Shown here one piece after another: positions 27,207 to 34,620 of a DNA stretch of 51,871 bases. Location: assembly GCA_003151815.1 (NCBI GenBank), contig PLYN01000009.1, forward strand, positions 1 through 51,871. The letters run 5' to 3'. Under the pieces are notes generated by a model. The model saw nothing but the letters and a program-made list of their open reading frames with translations, did no database searches and was not told the DNA's origin. Source of the DNA: Bacteroidota bacterium (GTDB lineage Bacteria > Bacteroidota > Bacteroidia > 2-12-FULL-35-15). The position numbers and the translations under genes are program-made. Position 1 is the first letter of the stretch, and each line of letters opens with the position of its first letter.

Positions 27207-27275
27207 TTGACGATAAACTAGACAATAATTGACGGCAAGAGCCAAAATAAAGAGAGAAAGTAGACGGTAATTGAC
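27207..27275 (+). promoter_or_regulatory. cluster of TTGAC/TAGAC operator-like sites
   Basis: Half-sites TTGAC (27207), TAGAC (27219), TTGAC (27229), TAGAC (27261) and TTGAC (27271) occur here. Two pairs have the same 10-bp spacing as the sites around the WYL gene: TAGACAATAATTGAC at 27219-27233 and TAGACGGTAATTGACA at 27261-27276, the second matching the jet site at 14 of 16 bases. The cluster fills the region before the gene at 27305, which has a strong AAGGAGG ribosome-binding site. A related unit, TGACGATAA, is at 27183 and 27209. Regulation of block C by the WYL protein is a reasonable inference. Confidence 0.6.
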
Positions 27276-27304
27276 AGTAAAAAGGATTAAAAAAGGAGGG
27301 TAAT

Positions 27305-27715
27305 ATGAGCAATAGCGGAGAAAATAAACAACAGAACGAGCAAAAAAAGGATGAAACAAAGGATTGGATGGAATTAATCCAGGACTTTATTAAAAATCCG
27401 GTTACAACTGGAGTAGCAGGATTAGCTGCCGGATTTTTTATCGGAACATTTAAGGCAAATAAGGATATAGAAGCTTTAAAAGAAGAGCATAAACGACAAA
27501 TGGATGAACGAGATCAACAATTTTCTAAGCTCATCCGGCAAATGCAACTTACAAATAAACTGATTGCTTCTAAAACCATGCATTCATTGCCAAATGGAAT
27601 CGATGAAGAGGAAGAAGATGTTGAAGATGAAAATACTATACCTATGGAGGAGGATAAGAAGACCAAAGTATATAAGAGCGTAAGCAAAAAAAAGCATTTT
27701 AAACTTGAAGGTTAA
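27305..27715 (+). CDS. small protein with glycine-rich hydrophobic segment and acidic tail
   Basis: I do not recognise this 136-residue protein. Residues 1-20 are polar; residues 30-48 (NPVTTGVAGLAAGFFIGTF) form a glycine-rich hydrophobic segment that could be a single membrane helix. Residues 50-85 are a charged coiled coil (ALKEEHKRQMDERDQQFSKLI). A run of acidic residues (EEEEDVEDE) precedes a basic C-terminus. A good ribosome-binding site (AAGGAGGGTAAT) lies before the ATG, unusual in this window. It starts the small-gene set that leads to the serine recombinase and lies behind the operator cluster. A function in element transfer or maintenance is possible. Confidence 0.6.
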   Translation: MSNSGENKQQNEQKKDETKDWMELIQDFIKNPVTTGVAGLAAGFFIGTFKANKDIEALKEEHKRQMDERDQQFSKLIRQMQLTNKLIASKTMHSLPNGIDEEEEDVEDENTIPMEEDKKTKVYKSVSKKKHFKLEG

Positions 27716-27735
27716 AATTAAAAAGGAAAAGTGAA

Positions 27736-27996
27736 ATGAAGACAGCAATAGAAAAACAAAGCGTAAAAATTCCGATAGAAATATTTTTAGATGTTTGTAA
27801 AATGATACGGATCGGAAATTTAAATAACAAGATTATCGGTACAAATGAGGTAATGGGGGAAGTTGTTTTGGAATTAAGTTATTCTAAGGAAAACAAAATT
27901 CAAAAATCAGCAATGCATAATATTTATGAATCGGTAAGCGAATGGAACGAGCAGCGTTATGGCGAGGAAAATCCGGATGAAATTGCACTTAATTAA
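27736..27996 (+). CDS. small uncharacterised protein
   Basis: This 86-residue protein begins 20 bases after the previous gene, behind AAAAGGAAA. No known motif is visible. The first half (VKIPIEIFLDVCKMIRIGNL) looks like a helical dimer unit and the last third is acidic (NEQRYGEENPDE). It is co-oriented with its neighbours and is probably part of the element's accessory set. Confidence 0.6.
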   Translation: MKTAIEKQSVKIPIEIFLDVCKMIRIGNLNNKIIGTNEVMGEVVLELSYSKENKIQKSAMHNIYESVSEWNEQRYGEENPDEIALN

Positions 27997-28008
27997 TAAG
28001 AAAGAAAA

Positions 28009-28722
28009 ATGAACTGTTTACATTGCCATAAACCTATAGAAGGAAAACGAAGTACTAAGAAGTATTGTAGTAGCACCTGTAAGCAATATGCTTACCTAAA
28101 TAGAAATTTTAGTATGCCTAATGAACTGAAGCTTGTTCCCGATGGCAATATTAAAAGTCAGATTCTTGAAAATAACGAAATCGTACTAAAAGTTGAAGAA
28201 CAAAAAAACATACAGCATGTAATAAAGGAAGAAGGAGAATACCAATACATCACACCGGAAATTTTAGATAAAATTCAGCACGGTTACATCTCGTTAAACA
28301 TTGGCAAAAATTATTTTTCTAATAATACAAACAACGGAGGCCGGATTACGAATAATAATTTTTCCGCCTTCTCATATTTTGTTCCAAGACTTCGTTGTAT
28401 TATCGAGAATTTATTTCAGATCAGTTATAAAAGCAAAGTTCATTATAAAACTATTAAGGCTATCAGTATGGCCTTAGAAGAAATGCTGAGATCGGAGCAA
28501 ATCAAAATGTTGCCAAATGATTTTCCATTCATTGATGATTTTATAAAACTGTTCGATCAATTTCTTCCTTTAGCAAGAGCCCTAGAAGGAGATAAAGAAG
28601 GTATAAAATTTACCTTGAATAAAACGGCAATAGTCAGGTATATAATGATTTTGTATCTAGTAAGGGATTGTACTAAGAAGGAACCTTTTAATAAATTGTT
28701 TCCGGAAGTATGCAAAAACTAG
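28009..28722 (+). CDS. zinc-finger protein of the recombination module
   Basis: This 237-residue protein begins with a treble-clef-like zinc site: Cys3, Cys6, Cys20 and Cys24 in MNCLHCHKPIEGKRS and KYCSSTCKQYAYLNR. The rest (residues 80-237) is helical, with a Q/N-rich linker and a C-terminal domain of unknown fold. Proteins with this opening are common in Bacteroidota elements beside serine recombinases. It may bind DNA at the attachment site or assist excision. The zinc motif is clear; the role is inference. Confidence 0.75.
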   Translation: MNCLHCHKPIEGKRSTKKYCSSTCKQYAYLNRNFSMPNELKLVPDGNIKSQILENNEIVLKVEEQKNIQHVIKEEGEYQYITPEILDKIQHGYISLNIGKNYFSNNTNNGGRITNNNFSAFSYFVPRLRCIIENLFQISYKSKVHYKTIKAISMALEEMLRSEQIKMLPNDFPFIDDFIKLFDQFLPLARALEGDKEGIKFTLNKTAIVRYIMILYLVRDCTKKEPFNKLFPEVCKN

Positions 28723-28727
28723 TAAAA

Positions 28728-28855
28728 ATGAAGAGCAGGGAATTGGCAGATTTAGGGTGCATTAGGGGTATTTCTTTATTCCAAAAGATGTACGTAAATT
28801 AGCTACTGTATTGATAGTCAATATATTGAAAGAAAAAGAAGAAACATTAAAATAG
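28728..28855 (+). pseudogene. possible frameshifted small gene
   Basis: An ATG at 28728 opens a frame that begins KSRELADLGCIRGIS and stops at 28802. A second frame over the same bases continues as FIPKDVRKLATVLIVNILKEKEE to a stop at 28855. The two halves would form one plausible basic protein of about 42 residues if a single-base shift near 28770 were corrected. This could be a decayed gene or a sequencing error. Evidence is limited to this frame pattern. Confidence 0.3.
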
Positions 28856-28888
28856 GTCAAACCAAAAAGTAACAAGATAAAAAAGTGT

Positions 28889-29149
28889 ATGAAAAGTGAG
28901 AGCGAAAACAATAAAGGATTAACGGTTGAAAAACTAAAAATGATAAAAGGTTATGAAAATGTAAGCGATGAACAAGCAAATAAGATTGTATTATCAATCA
29001 AAAAACTGGCTGTTCTTTTATGCGAGCATCTTTCAAAACTAAAAAAGAAAAATGAGATCGATGAATTAAATGATTCAGGCAGTGCGAAAATAATTACGTT
29101 GAATACTGAAAATAATAATTCGGAAATTGAATACAGAAAACAAGCATAA
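28889..29149 (+). CDS. small helical protein preceding the recombinase
   Basis: This 86-residue protein has a helical first half (LTVEKLKMIKGYENVSDEQANKI, then SIKKLAVLLCEHL) and a polar tail. No catalytic motif is present. It ends 30 bases before the recombinase start and shares its strand. Its size and position match small partners of Bacteroidota serine recombinases, possibly a directionality factor. That role is speculative. Confidence 0.6.
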   Translation: MKSESENNKGLTVEKLKMIKGYENVSDEQANKIVLSIKKLAVLLCEHLSKLKKKNEIDELNDSGSAKIITLNTENNNSEIEYRKQA

Positions 29150-29179
29150 AAAATAAATAATAAAATGGAAGGGGGCAAA

Positions 29180-30856
29180 ATGACAGAAGAACAAATAATG
29201 GATAATAGATTTGGGCGGTTTGGAAAAAAGGAAGTGAAGCAATCCACGTCTAATTTAGCTGTAATGTATACAAGGGTTTCCGGCAAAGGACAGTTTGATA
29301 AAAACGAGTCTTTGGAAACCCAGCGAAAATCAATCGAAGAATATGCAAAGCGCAATAATCTCACAATTGTTTCAGCGTTTGGTGATACTTATGAAAGTGC
29401 AAAAACTGATGCACGGAAAGAGTTTCAGCGAATGTTAAGTTTTGTAAATACGAGCAAAGGAAAGATAAGCACGATCTTGGTTTATAAAATGACTCGTTTT
29501 AGTAGAACAGGAGGTAAAGCGATTTCTATCGCTGATGAGTTGCGAGAGAAACATGGGGTTCACATCAAAGCAGTAACAGAACCAATTGATACTTCTAATG
29601 CGAGTGGAGTTTTGTTTCATGATATGCAATTGTTATTCGGACGATGGGATAATGATCAACGCAAACAAGTTGCAATGGCTGGAATGAAAGCCAAATTTGA
29701 AAAAGGAATTTGGGTTGTAAAACCACCACAGGGTTATGATATTGTAAGAACAAGTGGTGAGCGTAAAATTGTTGTGAATGCAGATGGAAAGAAAATCAAA
29801 AAAGCTTGGGAATGGAAACTAATGGGTATGAAGAATGAAGAAATTATTTTGAAGCTTCAGGCTATTGGTGTAAAAATGTACAAGCAACAATTACATAAAA
29901 TTTTTATTAATCCATTTTATTGCGGATTAATATCACATGGAATGCTAAATGGAAAAGTAGTAGAAGGGATACATGAAAAAATGATTTCAAAAGAAACATT
30001 TATGAAAGTAAATGAAGTGATTTCTTCTTCACCTAAATTCGGAGTGCCCCATAAAGCAGAGGATGTAAATATTCCACTAAAAGTTTTTATTAAATGCTCG
30101 GATTGTAATCAGCCCTTTACAGGCTACATTGTAAAGAAGAAGAACTTGTATTACTACAAGTGTAGAACAAACGGCTGTAAGTGTAATAAAAGCGCAAAAG
30201 AAATGCACCGTTTGTTTTCAGAGGAACTTGAAAAATACGAAGTAAAACCTGACCTAACTGAAGCGATTAAAATTGAATTAGAAAGCACCTACCATGAACT
30301 GAATAAAGATTCAGTTGAAAAGGAGGTAATCCTTAAGGCGAGAATTGTCGAACTAACTGCGGATATTGAAACACTCGAAGAGAAGCACTTCATAAAAGAG
30401 GAGATGCCCAAGGAAACCTACGAACGTTTTAGAGTAAAATACGCTAAGGAATTTGATAAAATCCGAAAGGAAATGGCGACTTGTGGAATTTCCATTTCGA
30501 ACCTTAAAGAAATGATAAGTGAAGCAGTAATTCTTTGCCGAAACCTGCGCCAACTGTGGCAAGATGGCGGTATAGCACTAAAAGAAGGATTGCAAAATTT
30601 AATGTTTCCGTCCGGTTTGGTATATGACAAGAAAAATGGGACATTTCGAACCTCTGAAACCAACTTTATAATTACACAAATCGCCCGACACACGGGCGAT
30701 TTGGCTTTAATAAAAAAGGGACTTAGTTCTCTTTTTGAGCCTAAGTCCCTTTCAGCGGAGAGGGCGGGATTCGAACCCGCGATACCCTTGCGAGTATACA
30801 AACTTTCCAGGCTTGCTCGTTCGGCCACTCTGACACCTCTCCGGAATAATAATTAA
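29180..30856 (+). CDS. large serine recombinase (integrase)
   Basis: From ATG 29180 the protein has 558 residues; the RBS-like AAGGGGGC lies just upstream of this ATG, so the ATG at 29165 is less likely. The resolvase domain spans about residues 25-170, with the catalytic Ser34 in YTRVSGKGQ and the arginines of [12 protein letters not shown] recombinase domain follows (about 180-285, [28 protein letters not shown]). A zinc ribbon is seen as CSDC, then CRTNGCKC, and a coiled coil of about residues 380-430 completes the integrase plan. The last 33 codons are antisense to the tRNA-Ser gene, so the frame runs through the attachment site and the true C-terminus in the circular element may differ. 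Confidence 0.92.
   Translation: MTEEQIMDNRFGRFGKKEVKQSTSNLAVMYTRVSGKGQFDKNESLETQRKSIEEYAKRNNLTIVSAFGDTYESAKTDARKEFQRMLSFVNTSKGKISTILVYKMTRFSRTGGKAISIADELREKHGVHIKAVTEPIDTSNASGVLFHDMQLLFGRWDNDQRKQVAMAGMKAKFEKGIWVVKPPQGYDIVRTSGERKIVVNADGKKIKKAWEWKLMGMKNEEIILKLQAIGVKMYKQQLHKIFINPFYCGLISHGMLNGKVVEGIHEKMISKETFMKVNEVISSSPKFGVPHKAEDVNIPLKVFIKCSDCNQPFTGYIVKKKNLYYYKCRTNGCKCNKSAKEMHRLFSEELEKYEVKPDLTEAIKIELESTYHELNKDSVEKEVILKARIVELTADIETLEEKHFIKEEMPKETYERFRVKYAKEFDKIRKEMATCGISISNLKEMISEAVILCRNLRQLWQDGGIALKEGLQNLMFPSGLVYDKKNGTFRTSETNFIITQIARHTGDLALIKKGLSSLFEPKSLSAERAGFEPAIPLRVYKLSRLARSATLTPLRNNN
30677..30703. other. perfect 11-bp hairpin inside the 3' end of the recombinase gene
   Basis: CAAATCGCCCG at 30677-30687 and CGGGCGATTTG at 30693-30703 are perfect complements around a 5-base loop. 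It lies in the last 180 bases of the recombinase frame, between the zinc-ribbon region and the tRNA terminator. It may be a former terminator of the recombinase gene or part of the attachment region. The stem is certain, its job unknown. Confidence 0.55.
30715..30752 (-). terminator. tRNA-Ser terminator
   Basis: On the minus strand AAAGGGACTTAG pairs with CTAAGTCCCTTT (30741-30752 and 30715-30726, 12 bp, 14-base loop) and is followed by TTTTTTATTAAAG, a textbook intrinsic terminator. It starts four bases after the 3' end of tRNA-Ser. Confidence 0.85.
30756..30842 (-). tRNA. tRNA-Ser (anticodon GGA)
   Basis: The minus strand reads as a class II tRNA of 87 bases. The acceptor stem GGAGAGG pairs with CCTCTCC, a D-arm with TGGCCGA follows, and the anticodon stem CAAGC/GTTTG holds the loop CTGGAAA with anticodon GGA at 30806-30808. 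There is a long variable arm (TATAC and GTAT), and the T-arm is GCGGG-TTCGAAT-CCCGC. The discriminator is G and no CCA is encoded. The terminator lies just beyond its 3' end. The gene is the probable target of the serine recombinase. A partial copy lies directly upstream at 30858-30907. Confidence 0.95.
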
Positions 30857-30857
30857 A

Positions 30858-30907
30858 TATACAAACTTTCTCCCGCACGTGCGGGACTCGTTCGGACAGA
30901 CACCTCT
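30858..30907 (-). repeat. partial tRNA-Ser duplicate with inserted palindrome
   Basis: Three blocks of the tRNA-Ser gene recur upstream of it in the same order: GACACCTCT (30899-30907, compare 30832-30840), CTCGTTCGG (30887-30895, compare 30816-30824) and TATACAAACTTTC (30858-30870, compare 30795-30807). In place of the anticodon arm is the perfect 16-base palindrome TCCCGCACGTGCGGGA (30871-30886). No T-arm or acceptor 3' strand is present, so this is a pseudo-tRNA or attachment-site remnant. Confidence 0.7.
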
Positions 30908-31003
30908 ACGTTTGCAGGTTGCAAATGTAAGATTATTTTGGGCTTTTGTTATTTGTGATACAATTATTAAATTTTTGAACGAACTTTACAAAAATTTAAT
31001 AGA

Positions 31004-31882
31004 ATGAGAACAGCGCTCTACTTGATAATAGCAACCGCATTATGGGGTTTGAATTTTCATTTGGCAAAAGTTATGCTTCAATATAGCCCGGCAATGGTAG
31101 CAGGCTTTTGGAGGTATTTATTTGGCGTGATCGTTTTATTAGGCTTCAGTTACAAAAATCTACCCGGCTGGAGTTTGATCAAAAAAAACATAGGCTCTTT
31201 AGCGTTTGCCGGAATAATTGGATTATTTGGTTTCAACTTCTTTTTTTTCTGGGGTTTAAAATATACAACGGCACTTAACGCAGCATTGATTGTAAGTCTT
31301 AATCCGGCATTAGCACTGATATTTTCTGTTGTTCTGCTTAAAACAAAAATTTCGTCTTCACAAATAGCGGGTGTTATACTTGCCTTTGTCGGCGTTTTGT
31401 TTCTAATCACAAAAGGCAATCTTTATCGGCTGAATCAAGTGGAGTTTTCGATAGGAGATTTTTATATTTTCTTGTCTAATATTGTATTTTCGCTTTACCA
31501 TGTATGGGTTAAAAAAAATAGCGGAAAGATGGAAACCATGCACTTTACATTAATTACTAACGTAATGTGTTTCTTGGTTTTTTTATTGATCTTACCTTTT
31601 CAGGAATTGAATAATTTCGCGAATTATTCGTATCAATTTTGGCTTGCGGCTATTGGAATTGGGGCCTTCGGAACTTCTTTGGCATATTATCTATGGAACA
31701 AAGGTGTTGGCGAAATTGGCGCTGCCCAAGCAGGAATTTATATGAACATTGCACCTTTGTCGACTGTATTGTTTTCACTGTTTTTCGGCGAACAATTATT
31801 TCCTTATCACATCATCAGTTTTATGATCATAGTAACAGGATTATTGATCATGCAGCTAAAACCGGCGGTTTATAAGAGGTAG
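31004..31882 (+). CDS. EamA/DMT-family transporter
   Basis: This 292-residue integral membrane protein has ten hydrophobic segments in two halves of five, as in the drug/metabolite transporter (EamA) family. The first half begins ALYLIIATALWGLNFHLAKV, and the repeated motif GLKYTTALNAALIVSLNPA, typical of the fourth and fifth helices of the first half, lies near residues 80-100. It sits in the inner membrane and would export a small metabolite; the substrate cannot be inferred. It is the first ordinary chromosomal gene to the right of the tRNA-Ser gene. Confidence 0.9.
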   Translation: MRTALYLIIATALWGLNFHLAKVMLQYSPAMVAGFWRYLFGVIVLLGFSYKNLPGWSLIKKNIGSLAFAGIIGLFGFNFFFFWGLKYTTALNAALIVSLNPALALIFSVVLLKTKISSSQIAGVILAFVGVLFLITKGNLYRLNQVEFSIGDFYIFLSNIVFSLYHVWVKKNSGKMETMHFTLITNVMCFLVFLLILPFQELNNFANYSYQFWLAAIGIGAFGTSLAYYLWNKGVGEIGAAQAGIYMNIAPLSTVLFSLFFGEQLFPYHIISFMIIVTGLLIMQLKPAVYKR

Positions 31883-31891
31883 GGAAAATAA

Positions 31892-32275
31892 TTATTTATT
31901 GGAATGCAATGCCATGGTGTTTCCTTCCGAATCCACAAAATAAGCCAAGAACCCTAATTCATCGCTGATCTTGGTTTTCGGCATCATCACTTTTCCGCCG
32001 GCAGCTTCAATTTTAGAAAGCGCATTGGATAGATCGGGATTTCCATTCAGATAAATTTTTGCTCCATCAGCGCTCGGTTTATGCATAGGTCCTTGAACCA
32101 AGCCACCGGAAGCTTTTCCGCTCATCGGTTCGGAAGGGAAAAAAGCCATTTTCATTCCCATCATTTCTTGTTGTTGCATTTCTATTCCGAAAATTGTTTC
32201 ATAGAATTTTGTTGCACATTTCATATCTGTTACTGAAATTTCAAACCAATTAAGAGTATTTTCTTTTGATGTCAT
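31892..32275 (-). CDS. VOC-family (glyoxalase-like) protein
   Basis: This 127-residue protein has the two beta-alpha-beta units of the vicinal oxygen chelate fold. The opening LNWFEISVTDMKCATKFYETIFG and the closing LGFLAYFVDSEGNTMALHS carry the usual metal-ligand positions (Glu12-like, and a Glu/His in the last strands). The single-module length matches COG3324-type proteins. The substrate is unknown. It is convergent with the EamA transporter gene, ten bases apart. Confidence 0.88.
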   Translation of the reverse strand: MTSKENTLNWFEISVTDMKCATKFYETIFGIEMQQQEMMGMKMAFFPSEPMSGKASGGLVQGPMHKPSADGAKIYLNGNPDLSNALSKIEAAGGKVMMPKTKISDELGFLAYFVDSEGNTMALHSNK

Positions 32276-32330
32276 TTTGATATTTTTTTAATAGTTAAAT
32301 TTCTTAATGAATATTTTTTGTATTTGATCA

Positions 32331-32720
32331 TTATTTTTTCTTCACAATTTTTGAAGCAATGAAAGCAAAAAGTCCTAACACCAAACCTGAAACAAGCCCG
32401 ATAATCGGACCTGTAGTCAGCATCATTAATTTAGGAGGCAATGGCATTGTTGCCATCATTACTGCTTCCTTTTCATGACTTGCAATATATTTGTCAAATA
32501 ATAAAATATGTATTGCTATTATCCAAACAGCATTCATCAAACTTACACATAAGCCATTCAGAAAATATTTTTCTGTACAATTTTTTGCGATCAGATAAGC
32601 ACATACAATGAAAATTATTAGCCAGAATATCGGTTCGATGTCAGATGGAATAAAAAAAACGGTTGCAAATGCCATTGCTAAGCCGAATAGCGAAAGTTGA
32701 AATATTAATTTTTTGTTCAT
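32331..32720 (-). CDS. small integral membrane protein
   Basis: This 129-residue protein contains four hydrophobic helices, near residues 5-22, 28-45, 56-75 and 100-125. The first half includes PSDIEPIFWLIIFIVCAYLIA, and a glycine-rich segment (GPIIGLVSGLVLGLFAFI) forms the last helix. No transport or enzyme motif is visible and I do not recognise the family. It stands between the VOC gene and the DUF1566 gene. Confidence 0.7.
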   Translation of the reverse strand: MNKKLIFQLSLFGLAMAFATVFFIPSDIEPIFWLIIFIVCAYLIAKNCTEKYFLNGLCVSLMNAVWIIAIHILLFDKYIASHEKEAVMMATMPLPPKLMMLTTGPIIGLVSGLVLGLFAFIASKIVKKK

Positions 32721-32783
32721 GAGGATTGGTTTTGTCTATTCATTTTTTGTTCAGCAGTTGGCTGAAAATTGAATCTAAGATGC

Positions 32784-33359
32784 TTAAAAAGTCCGCACTG
32801 CACGCACTGCATAAGCAACATTCTTATTGCTGCTAACCTGGCTCCCGCTATAGAAGCCTTCTCTCCATGCATAAAAAACCTTTTTGTCCTCACTGGAACT
32901 CCAATACGTTCCATCATTATTAAAACCGCCAATTTTAACTTTATTAAGAAACAGTAAGTTCAATTCATTTTTACTTGGCAAATACCAATCGCTATAATCG
33001 CCCAATACTAAATCGGCACAGAGTTTAGCCGCATAATTCCCTTCTCCCTGATTGGCAATAATAGCAGTTGTATTTGATTGTCCGGTTCCTAAATCAGTTC
33101 CTGTTCCCAATAGTGTGTAATTTCCATTGTACCATTGTATGCCGTTGCTTTGATCTGTTGGCGCAGCTATTAAGCCGTGCAGCACTTTTTCATCGTAACC
33201 CGGGTCGGTTGGTTGTAGAATATACGCAACAATACCTCCTTGGTAACTATCGCCTATTTTGGGCGACTTTTTGAAATTCCCTCCATAACAATTATTAATC
33301 TTGTCAAAATAAACAAATGTTGCCAAAATGATGGCGAGTGATAAAATATATTTTTTCAT
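32784..33359 (-). CDS. DUF1566/Lcl_C-domain secreted protein
   Basis: This 191-residue protein has an N-terminal signal segment (KKYILSLAIILATFVYF) and a DUF1566 (Lcl_C) type domain. The signatures are YQGGIVAYILQ, GLIAAPTDQ, ADLVLGDYSDWYLPSKNELNLLF, GTYWSSSED and YAVRAVRTF, in the order usual for this family. Such domains are found in cell-surface and adhesin-like proteins of Bacteroidota. It stands alone. No sorting signal is visible, so it probably stays in the periplasm or at the outer face. Confidence 0.85.
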   Translation of the reverse strand: MKKYILSLAIILATFVYFDKINNCYGGNFKKSPKIGDSYQGGIVAYILQPTDPGYDEKVLHGLIAAPTDQSNGIQWYNGNYTLLGTGTDLGTGQSNTTAIIANQGEGNYAAKLCADLVLGDYSDWYLPSKNELNLLFLNKVKIGGFNNDGTYWSSSEDKKVFYAWREGFYSGSQVSSNKNVAYAVRAVRTF

Positions 33360-33503
33360 GTTTTTTGTTTTTGATGAAATTACTTTTAGGAAATAATTTG
33401 ATAATGTAAAACTGTTTTATTACCTGCAAATATATTATTTATTTCGAATGAACACAAATGGTCATGAACTATACGTGATGCCTTCGGGAGAGTTATCGGG
33501 ATA

Positions 33504-34535
33504 TTAATTATCCGTCATTTCACCGCGTAGATCAGACTTTAATAATTTTTCAATTTCCTTTTTATTATTGGTGCTTCCTAAAACAAACATCAGTTTAGCA
33601 ACTGCTGCTTCAGTGGTAATGTCAGCACCGCCAATTACACCCATTTTTGCAAGAGATGCACTTGTTGCATATTTGCCTTGTTCTACTGCGCCGGCATTGC
33701 ATTGTGTTACATTTAAAATTACAATGCCTTTGTCGATGGTTGTTTTTATAGCATTGATGAACCATTTTTGAGTGCTTGCATTGCCGCTGCCAAAGGTTTC
33801 TAAAATAACAGCTTTGATGCCTTTCGCATTTAATATTGCCTCCACTATATTTTGAGTGATACCCGGAAATAATTTCAAAATGGCAATGTTAGGGTTTAGT
33901 GAAGTATGAATTTTAAGCTTTTGTGTGCTTGCTTTTTTTAGCGCATTGAATTTGTATTTTATTGTTACTCCTGCTTCAGCAAGTATCGGGTAGTTGGCGG
34001 AATGAAAGGCTTTAAAATGTTCCGAATTAAATTTATGAGTTCTGTTGCCGCGATACAATTGCGATTCAAAATAAATACATACTTCAGAAATAATTGATTT
34101 GCCTTTTTCTTTGGCGGCAGCTATTTCAATGGCGGTAATTAAATTTTCTTTTCCATCGGTGCGGATGGTGCCAATGGGTAATTGCGATCCGGTAAGTATA
34201 ACGGGTTTGTTCAAATTTTCCAGCATAAAACTCAATGCAGAAGCGGTAAACGACATGGTGTCGGAACCATGTAAAATCACAAAACCGTCGACTTTCGAAT
34301 ACTTTTTTTCTATCAGTTTAGCAATTTTAACCCATATTTCGGGCTGCATATTACTAGAGTCAAGAGGGTTTTCGAACGATATGGAAGATAGATCAACATT
34401 AAATTTATTGAGTTCAGGAATTTGTTCCTTGAGTTGTTTAAAATCGAATGGAATTAAGTGTCCGCTTTTTGCATCCTCCATCATTCCTATTGTTCCGCCT
34501 GTGTATATGAGTAGTACTTTGCTTTTTTTGGTCAT
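33504..34535 (-). CDS. ansA: L-asparaginase, type I
   Basis: From ATG 34533-34535 the protein has 343 residues. The longer frame from 34679 would include the intergenic repeat at 34545-34571 and part of the tatD gene, so I reject it. The first catalytic Thr lies in LLIYTGGTIGM (about residues 8-18) and the second in LHGSDTMSFTASALSFML (about residues 90-107), with KPVILTGSQLPIG after it. The enzyme hydrolyses asparagine to aspartate and ammonia. With no signal peptide it is the cytoplasmic type. It is followed upstream by tatD and bioD on the same strand, across a repeat. Confidence 0.94.
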   Translation of the reverse strand: MTKKSKVLLIYTGGTIGMMEDAKSGHLIPFDFKQLKEQIPELNKFNVDLSSISFENPLDSSNMQPEIWVKIAKLIEKKYSKVDGFVILHGSDTMSFTASALSFMLENLNKPVILTGSQLPIGTIRTDGKENLITAIEIAAAKEKGKSIISEVCIYFESQLYRGNRTHKFNSEHFKAFHSANYPILAEAGVTIKYKFNALKKASTQKLKIHTSLNPNIAILKLFPGITQNIVEAILNAKGIKAVILETFGSGNASTQKWFINAIKTTIDKGIVILNVTQCNAGAVEQGKYATSASLAKMGVIGGADITTEAAVAKLMFVLGSTNNKKEIEKLLKSDLRGEMTDN

Positions 34536-34544
34536 TGTTTTAAT

Positions 34545-34620
34545 CCCCCCTGCCCCCCTTTGAAAGGGGGAATGATTATCTACGATATTAATTTTTGTCA
34601 GTTCGAGCGTAGTCGAGAAC
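34545..34620. repeat. C-tract hairpin and dispersed repeat between ansA and tatD
   Basis: CCCCCCTGCCCCCCTTTGAAAGGGGG at 34545-34570, given here as its two halves (CCCCCTTT pairing with AAAGGGGG), forms a short hairpin, and GTTCGAGCGTAGTCGAGAAC at 34601-34620 is the second copy of the 20-mer seen at 6-25. Both look like dispersed intergenic repeats of the host chromosome. The second abuts the tatD stop codon. Confidence 0.6.

Larger units (their letters stand above)
3511..30755. mobile_element. probable integrative element next to tRNA-Ser (left end unknown)
   Basis: The stretch carries accessory genes only: AlbA protein, radical SAM cassette, RteC-like protein, WYL-controlled Wadjet-like set, HEPN and nuclease genes and an IS5 copy. 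It ends with a large serine recombinase pressed against a tRNA-Ser gene, while ordinary chromosomal genes resume beyond the tRNA. The right boundary near 30700-30760 is reasonable. The left boundary given is only the first accessory gene after IS21. I found no second attachment site, and the element could start further left or in the middle of this interval. Confidence 0.45.

Noticed and set aside
27039-30924. Inverted 12-mer TTGCAACCTGCA at 27039-27050 and its complement at 30913-30924 as a possible attachment-site pair
   Set aside because: A 12-base match is expected by chance many times in a window of this size, and nothing else supports it.
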